Below are positions 58,521 through 64,000 of a stretch of DNA of 64,000 nucleotides, in pieces (the stretch's first letter is position 1; each line of letters starts with the position of its first letter). The DNA lies in assembly GCF_958298935.1 (NCBI RefSeq), contig NC_084932.1:15293501-15357500 (forward strand). Reading direction: 5' to 3'. The translations under genes were made by a program, and so were the position numbers. A model generated the notes under the pieces. It was not told where the DNA came from, did not search any database, and was given only the letters and a program-made list of their open reading frames with translations. Origin of the DNA: Phragmites australis (lineage: Eukaryota > Streptophyta > Magnoliopsida > Poales > Poaceae).

Positions 58521-60186
58521 CTAGGCAATGCAGCCCAGCCCCAGGCATCCCAGCCCCAGGCTCCTCTTCGTCCGCCTCTTCTGCTGCAGATTAAAAAAGA
58601 ACAAACCCTTCAACAATGGCTTCTATTCCTTTAAAAGAAAAAGGCCAGTATGTTTGTAATACTAAACCAGCGATCTAGAACTAAGGAAACAAAATTCCGT
58701 ATTTTCGAAAGTGCAGTACAGTTCATTGTGTCTAAGCACTTGGTGAAGTATGATCAGCGAATGATACCATCAGAAGTGTGGTTACATAGAGCGAGCACAT
58801 TAGCTCTATATACATCGAAAAATAAATAAATACCAAATGAGTCTCACAAAGCTCATCATAAGAGACAGTACTACCACAAATCAGTGTGTATTATGAAATG
58901 AACACGAAAGTTCAGTTTACCTTCGTGTCAATAACTGCATTGCATGCTGGTGCTAGACTGCTAATACTGCCATCTAGTTAATATCTGCAGCTTTTTTTCC
59001 AAATAATACTCTGTTTCATTATAAATACTTATCACTTGATCAAAATTTCATCAAAATTTTAAAACTTTAATGGTCAACAACTTTCAAAATATTTAGTTTG
59101 AAAAAAATATTATATATGTATTTATCTAAAAAATACTTTTATAATATTATACTTTTACTAGATATTATAATTATATTTTAATAAAAACAATGGTGGTTAC
59201 ACATCGAACATTATGAAAAATAAAAAATGACTAGTATTTATGATCAGAGGAGCTACATGTGTAGCTCTGTAGGAAGAGTGTGACTGAGAAGCAGGCTTAC
59301 CCTTGGCTTGTCGCAGAGCATGTCGGGTGGGATCGCGTAGAGGTCCTGGTCCATGGCCTTGACCGCCATCCGGCACACCTTGTAAGCTGCGGCGTGGGCC
59401 CCGGCATCCGCCACCCTGCTCTGCTTCCCCTGCTTCTTCACCGCCCCGTGTTCTCCCAGTCCCCCGTGATGCAGCTGCTGCTGACGCTGCTTCTCCTCCT
59501 GCTCCAGTGGTGCACTATTACTCCACTCCACCTAACAAGCACAGAAAGAATAGTATCAAACCCAAAATTTCACCACAGGAACTAGAAGCATTTGGCCACC
59601 GAAGTGTGCTCTAGTAGATTATGAACGACTCGATCGATGCTGTTTAATACTCGTTTTATGACTGACACAACTTGTCATGAATCATGTGTCATTATGCTAC
59701 TACCTTATACCCTCTGCTACTACTAGAATCATGATAGTCATTATCTGAACAGATGGTAGTTAACCCATGATTAGTAAGTATGCATGTCCCAATGATAAAC
59801 TTTATTGCACCTTTCTCTACCACTTCACTGTATTTTGTACTACTATTTCACGAGAAACCTTAGCACCTAAAAAAAGAACCGAGATATTTCACGGAAGTAG
59901 CATGTGCAGTAAGACTGAGTCACCTTCTTGAGAGGCTTGGGTGAGGGTGGTAACGCTATGCCCAGCCGGGCCTGCATGGCGGAATCAAAGTACTGGTTGA
60001 CCGGCCAGTCGCCGCCGTAGTCGTAGTTCCACTCCCCGAACGCCGGGATGCGTTGCCTCCTCGCCCTCACCTTCTGCAAAAACACACAAGCACAAGAATT
60101 CGTTAACGACACACACAATCAGAAGGGGGAGAGGCAAGGCATTGGTGGCCACTGATCAGAGTGTGGCGCTTGCTTGCTACCTTCAT
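58521..60186 (-). CDS. RIN4/NOI-like small protein, four exons, 149 residues
   Basis: Coding exons (minus strand): 60181-60186, 59924-60073, 59301-59531, 58521-58583. All introns are GT-AG (donors GTAGC, GTGAC, GTAAGC; acceptors TGCAG, GTTAG, TGCAG) and all in phase 0. The product starts MKKVRARRQRIPAFGEW. Residues 11-34 carry a NOI-like signature (IPAFGEWN ... QYFDSA), as in plant RIN4-type membrane-associated immune adaptors, though spacing differs from classic NOI. Residues 53-129 are polar and Q/K-rich and include YAIPPDMLCDKPR. The C-terminus is basic then SLGLGCLGLGCIA, with two Cys that could be lipid-anchored (inference). The stop is TAG at 58521. A TATA box lies 85 bp upstream of the ATG. 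Every exon stays open, so I judge it functional. It could instead belong to a related uncharacterised plant family. Confidence 0.82.
59009..59253. mobile_element. Stowaway-like MITE in intron 3 of the NOI-like gene
   Basis: Begins CTCTGTTTCATTATAAATAC and ends TATGATCAGAGGAGC, between TA dinucleotides (59007-59008, 59254-59255). The ends and AT-rich body match the grass Stowaway pattern (CTCCCTCCGTTTC...). It lies 47 bp from exon 3. A degenerate relative is at 63717-63962. Confidence 0.75.
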
Positions 60187-60270
60187 GGATGCCAACGTAC
60201 AAGCGTAGTAGGAGAGTCGTCGTCGCAGGAGAGATTAGCTAGAGTCAGTGGGAGGTGAAGCGTAAGGCGT

Positions 60271-60278
60271 ATTTATAG
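60271..60278 (-). promoter_or_regulatory. TATA box of the NOI-like gene
   Basis: CTATAAAT on the minus strand, 85 bp before the start codon, which leaves a 5' UTR of roughly 50-60 bases. Confidence 0.65.
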
Positions 60279-60579
60279 AGCAAGGGCGGGAGTGCCGTGA
60301 GAGAGTGACTGTGTTTGACAGAGCTTCGGCTCTAGGGATGTTTATAGGAAGTTGTGAAGATCTGTAGACACATCAAAGGTTTCTGAGTTATTTTATTTCA
60401 GTTTTAGTTTAAAAATAAAAACTTAAATCATTTATTTTATTATATAAACTTAAGATTTAATATGGAGCTAAAAACTAAAACCTGTCCAACGGGACTAAGG
60501 GGCAAGAAATGTCTCCATGTTTGAGTTTGGTAGTTACCGGATGTGTGCAGCGAGGGGTCGGGCGACTAAGTTGGAAGAG

Positions 60580-61346
60580 TAGAGATGGTAATGGGGTCCC
60601 GAAATTCGAAATCTGACGAGTAATTACTCCATTAGAAGCTAGATATGGATCATTTCTCATACCCGCGGGTCTATTAATATGGAAAATCGTCACCCGTCGG
60701 TCGTCCATCCCTCCCAGCCGCCTCTCTCGACCGCCACCCCTCCTAGCCGTCTTTGCCCCTCCTGAGCACCGCCGTTGTAGCCCCTCTTCGCCGTCGATGT
60801 TGCCTCCTCCATCACCCTCCTCGACCGTAGCCCCCTCCGCCGCCCCTCCCGGCCACCGCCTCCTCCTCCATCGATCAACCCCGCCGCTGCCTCTTCTGCC
60901 ACCTCCTCCTCTTCCGTTGACTCCCCCGACAGCCTCCGCCAGTGCCTCCTCCTCCGCTGCCCCCTTTGCTGCCCCTTTCGGTCACCACCTCTTTCGTCGC
61001 CCTTCCCGACCGCCGCCGATGTTGCCTCCTCCATCACCCTTCCCGCCCGCCGCCGTCTCCTCCTCTTCTGCCGCCCCTCCCAGTGGCTTCCGCCGTCGTT
61101 GCCTCCTCCTCCGTCACCCCTCCCTGCCGCCACCGTCGCCTCACCCTCTGTCGCCCCTCCCGAATGTTGAGGGTGAGTTTCCGGGTGTGGGTAACCTGTC
61201 GGGTACCCGTTACCCGTACGGGTACAGGTACGGGTAAATATTGTACCCGTGTGCGGGTATGGGTATTGTAACAGGCGTAATTTTTTTACACAGGTACAGA
61301 TACGGGGTGGTACAACCCGACAGGTCTAGACCTATTACCATCCCTA
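60580..61346. mobile_element. hAT-type non-autonomous element with a CCG-rich body
   Basis: Terminal inverted repeats TAGAGATGGTAATGGG and (reverse complement of the right end) TAGGGATGGTAATAGG, 14 of 16 identical. They are flanked by 8-bp duplications TGGAAGAG (60572-60579) and TAGAAGAG (61347-61354), one mismatch. The 8-bp duplication and the TAGxGxTGG ends fit hAT. The interior (60700-61170) is a CCT/CCG-rich imperfect repeat whose frames give long proline or glycine runs; I do not consider them genes. 61190-61265 repeats GGGTACCCG/ACGGGTA. Confidence 0.8.
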
Positions 61347-61354
61347 TAGAAGAG

Positions 61355-62495
61355 TAATAGCAATGTTCGCAAAACGGTTTAGACATTGAAAACCGCTCAC
61401 TGACGAATACTGAAAAATCGTGATTATCGTGATAATCGGATAAAATTTGGTGAGAATTCACTTAAAATTCACTCAGTTAAATTTGAAATTCAGCGAGAAT
61501 TCAGACCGAATCAACCGAACGGTAACCGTCGGTTTGCTACAGCTACCGACCGTATTTAGCGATTTATCAAGCGGGTTTTTTATAATTATCAGTAACAGTT
61601 CGAATTCTGTGGTAACCATTCGATTTAGCAATTTATTAAGCGGTTTTCTCGAATTTAGTAGTTAAAATAAACTAGAAAATGGTTTAATCTTGTAAAATTA
61701 ATAACTAATTAATCTGAGCTTCAAATCAAGTGAAAAAATTTTGTTAGTATTTTTGTAACATGATCTACATAATAAAAGTATTTATACTCATAAAAAAGTT
61801 TAATATATTCTATGAAAAAATGTATTTTCTAAATCTAGTTAAATGCATAGTTTACTCTTTGCTAATAAAAAATCATAAAACCAATTTTATTAGTCTTCTT
61901 ATATGATCCTATGTCTTTTAAAAATACATGAACTCATGAAATAGTTATTATTATATGCAGTATTGTGTAAACATACAACTAGATTAATTCATAACTAATT
62001 CATCACACCTCCAAAATTAGTGAAATTATTTTTATTAGTTTACTTATATTATACTTTATGTAGAAAAAATAATGGTAGACATGCAAAAGTTAATTACAGT
62101 ATTGTTTCTTAACATATTTACTTTATGTTTGTGAATTTGTAAAAAATATAGAGAAATAATAAAACTTTAAATGAAGTGAAACCAATTTTGAAGGTCCTCT
62201 TCAGATACTCTCTATAAAATATTATGTGTTTATATGTTAATCTCTTCCTTAATATAAATTAATAAATTAGCTGCATGGTTGAACTTTTTTCTTGTTTTTC
62301 TAAACTTACTCGTATAAAATATGATGCAAATGATATTATTTTTGAAATTTTTTTCACAAAAAATCTTAAAATTGTCTCTAATTTTTTTAAAAAAATTTCT
62401 GATTTTTTAATTGTTTTTTAATTTTCAAATTCAAAAACCGAACAGTTTTTATTATTGATGCGAAATGGTAACTCATAGTAAGTTCAGTTACCTGC
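61355..62495. other. AT-rich stretch with CGGTTA-type motifs, no gene
   Basis: 61370-61640 carries repeated ACCGxxCGGT-like phrases (AAAACCG, AACCGAACGGTAACCG, GCGGTTTTC), and similar phrases recur at 62430-62510 (ACCGAACAG, AACGGTAACC). This hints at another transposon, but no clean ends were found. Confidence 0.4.
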
Positions 62496-62499
62496 TAAC

Positions 62500-62815
62500 G
62501 GTAACCATCTATAAGTTGTACTCTAAGTAGTAGTAGGAAGAGTAGATGTCAACATGTGCAATCGCAGTAACCATGTATAAGTTAGGCTCCGTTTGTTTTT
62601 CTTATATTATAGATTTTGAATTGTAGATTACAGAAATTTATCTTGAATGGATTATGGATTATACATAATCTAGATATATATTTATAAAATTTATTTTCAA
62701 AATCTAACTGTTTATTTACAAAATGTACGATACAAAATCAGAAATCTCTGATCCAGACATAAACAATAAGGGCTTAAACTAAGGAGCAGTAGGAAGAGTA
62801 GATGTCAACATGTGC
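62500..62815. repeat. ~66-bp tandem duplication split by a MITE
   Basis: First copy about 62501-62559, second copy begins near 62566 (GTAACCATxTATAAGTT) and resumes after the MITE to 62815. The 28-bp part beginning AGTAGGAAGAGTAGATG is identical in both. Confidence 0.75.
62585..62773. mobile_element. Tourist-like MITE
   Basis: Begins GGCTCCGTTTGTTT and ends AAACAATAAGGGC, flanked by TTA on both sides (62582-62584, 62774-62776), as expected for PIF/Harbinger-derived elements. Removing it restores the second copy of the surrounding tandem duplication. Confidence 0.75.
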
Positions 62816-63716
62816 GTCCTGTGTGCTGAACGCGCACTGCTGGTCCAGTCATTATGTGCGAGCGACTGTTCATGGCTCATGCAGTGCTGACCGCGGCGTA
62901 CGTAGGATCGATCGGACGTCTGCAGTGTTGGGTCACTCACTCGGGTGATCTCTGTCCTTTGCTCTGCGCGGATGTTTCGGATCGTCTTCGTGGAGCACGA
63001 GTGGAAAGTAAACGATAATGTCAGGCTCGATCTTGCTAGTAGACCCGGTCCTAGACGGCATTGGGCTGGGGGGGAATAAAATCGGACTGGATTCGGGCTA
63101 CCCTTTCGATCCAGACCGTTTTCTGCTCAGCTATAAAGACAGCTCCAATAATTAGAACTAGGTGTTAGCTCTAATTATTAGAGTAGTGAATTCCACTTTA
63201 ATATTTCTCTCTTCTATGAGATATAAAAAATTACAAATCAAGAGATATGTATAATTTTTAAGAAATATATCGTACCATGGCAAAGTAGAAGCTTTTGATT
63301 TAGCACAAATTCGTAGGAGAATCATAGGTTCGTCACACAATGACACGGGCAGGAAACTAGAAAAGGAAAACATCGGTGCTGCTACACTGTTTGACGGTGA
63401 CATCCACTCATAGAACGATGCTTCTCTTCACTCCCTTTCCCTGCATAAAGCGTCAAAACGAGACGTTCAATCGTCGTCCTTTCGACCGCTAGACGCTAGT
63501 TAGTAACCGAAAGTCCCAAACCGCTAGTAAATGAAACGATGGGCACTGCTGGACGAATGGTGCCATCCATCCTCGCTGCTGCCGCTATAGTATCTGAATT
63601 CCAAACGAAACACAGGCTGCAGCGACATGCGATGCGTGTGAACTGAGAGTGCAGGGGAAATGTTGGTGTGTGATGCGGGTGAACTGAGAGTGGAGGGGAT
63701 GTTGATGTACATATTA
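62816..63716. other. Non-coding stretch near the right edge
   Basis: No gene recognised. Open frames at 63158-63403 and 63524-63712 lack family features. 63600-63700 contains a short direct repeat (GTGAACTGAGAGTG). Confidence 0.4.
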
Positions 63717-63962
63717 TTGCTAGAATGTATAAATACTTATTATTTTGACTAAGGTTCGATTAAATTTTTAAAATTTTAATTATCAATAGCCTGTAGAATA
63801 TTTAGTATAGAAATGTAAAAATTATATATAGATTTATTTTAAAACATACTTTCATAATATTATATGTTTATTATATATTATAACTATATTTTAATAAAAG
63901 TAATATTTAAAGTTACACATTAAAAATGGTAAAAAATAAAAAAACCATATGCATTTAGAAGT
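63717..63962. mobile_element. Degenerate Stowaway-like MITE
   Basis: Its body follows 59009-59253 phrase by phrase (ATAAATACTTAT, ATATTTAGTATAGAAA, CATAATATTATA, TATTTTAATAAAA, GTTACACAT). The ends are eroded, so the boundaries are approximate. Confidence 0.55.
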
Positions 63963-64000
63963 AGTAAGCAGTAGCTCGAGAAGACGATCGATGTGCCAAG

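Noticed and set aside
60690..61271. Proline-rich (plus) and glycine/arginine-rich (minus) proteins of about 110-147 residues
   Set aside because: Low-complexity CCT/CCG repeats inside a non-autonomous hAT-type element; no domain, no intron signals, no conserved start.
62582..62584. Possible reading of the 62585-62773 element as Stowaway
   Set aside because: The flanking duplication is TTA rather than TA, and the ends (GGCTCCGTTTG) fit Tourist/PIF-Harbinger better.
1..64000. CRISPR arrays, rRNA operons, tRNA genes, bacterial-style operons
   Set aside because: None seen. Tandem repeats present lack spacer structure, and the gene content is plant nuclear. The only tRNA-like matches are primer binding sites.

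Overview
This window looks like a grass (Poaceae) nuclear genome. It is a dense nest of LTR retrotransposons that gives way, at the right edge, to one spliced host gene. The evidence is as follows: plant Ty3/gypsy lineages (Tat-type elements with an antisense gene, chromodomain elements, a CRM-like integrase fragment), a CACTA-type fragment with a Ulp1-like domain, MITEs of the Stowaway, Tourist and hAT types, GT-AG introns, and no bacterial gene organisation. The species cannot be named from the sequence alone.

Layout. 1-10238: Tat-lineage gypsy element, copy 1, on the minus strand. Its 5' LTR is at 9329-10238 and its 3' LTR lies beyond the left edge; a decayed antisense gene occupies 5-3060 on the plus strand. 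10239-18225: an older minus-strand gypsy element (B) that copy 1 interrupts inside integrase. B is also split by a 3.1-kb solo LTR (12193-15286) with a perfect 5-bp target duplication. 18226-26077: a chromodomain gypsy element (D) with two ~3-kb LTRs, a primer binding site and a polypurine tract, but an interior reduced to a gag-integrase fusion. 26385-32465: Tat copy 2, minus strand, better preserved in RT and integrase but lacking the protease core. 32466-37799: diverged LTR-like fragments, a CRM-like integrase piece, and a plus-strand gag-protease piece. 37800-40261: a gag/5' LTR remnant (F). 40262-44561: element G, which keeps LTR sequence and the antisense gene but has no gag-pol. 45720-48160: CACTA-like fragment. 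48822-56238: element H (same family as G), complete from LTR to LTR with an AAGAC target duplication, carrying the antisense gene and a shrunken gag/RNase H/integrase part. 56244-64000: low-copy flank with a four-exon host gene (RIN4/NOI-like, 58521-60186) and several MITEs.

How things fit together. Almost all coding sequence is decayed transposon sequence. The recurring theme is the antisense, intron-containing gene between pol and the 3' LTR, seen three times (copy 1, G, H). In G it is the only gene left and in H it is the best preserved part. Many of its stop codons are TAG where a sister copy or the context shows CAG, which is what deamination at methylated CHG sites would leave. The only convincing functional host gene is the 149-residue NOI-like gene. 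It has a Stowaway-like MITE in its third intron and a hAT-type non-autonomous element about 390 bp upstream of its start codon.
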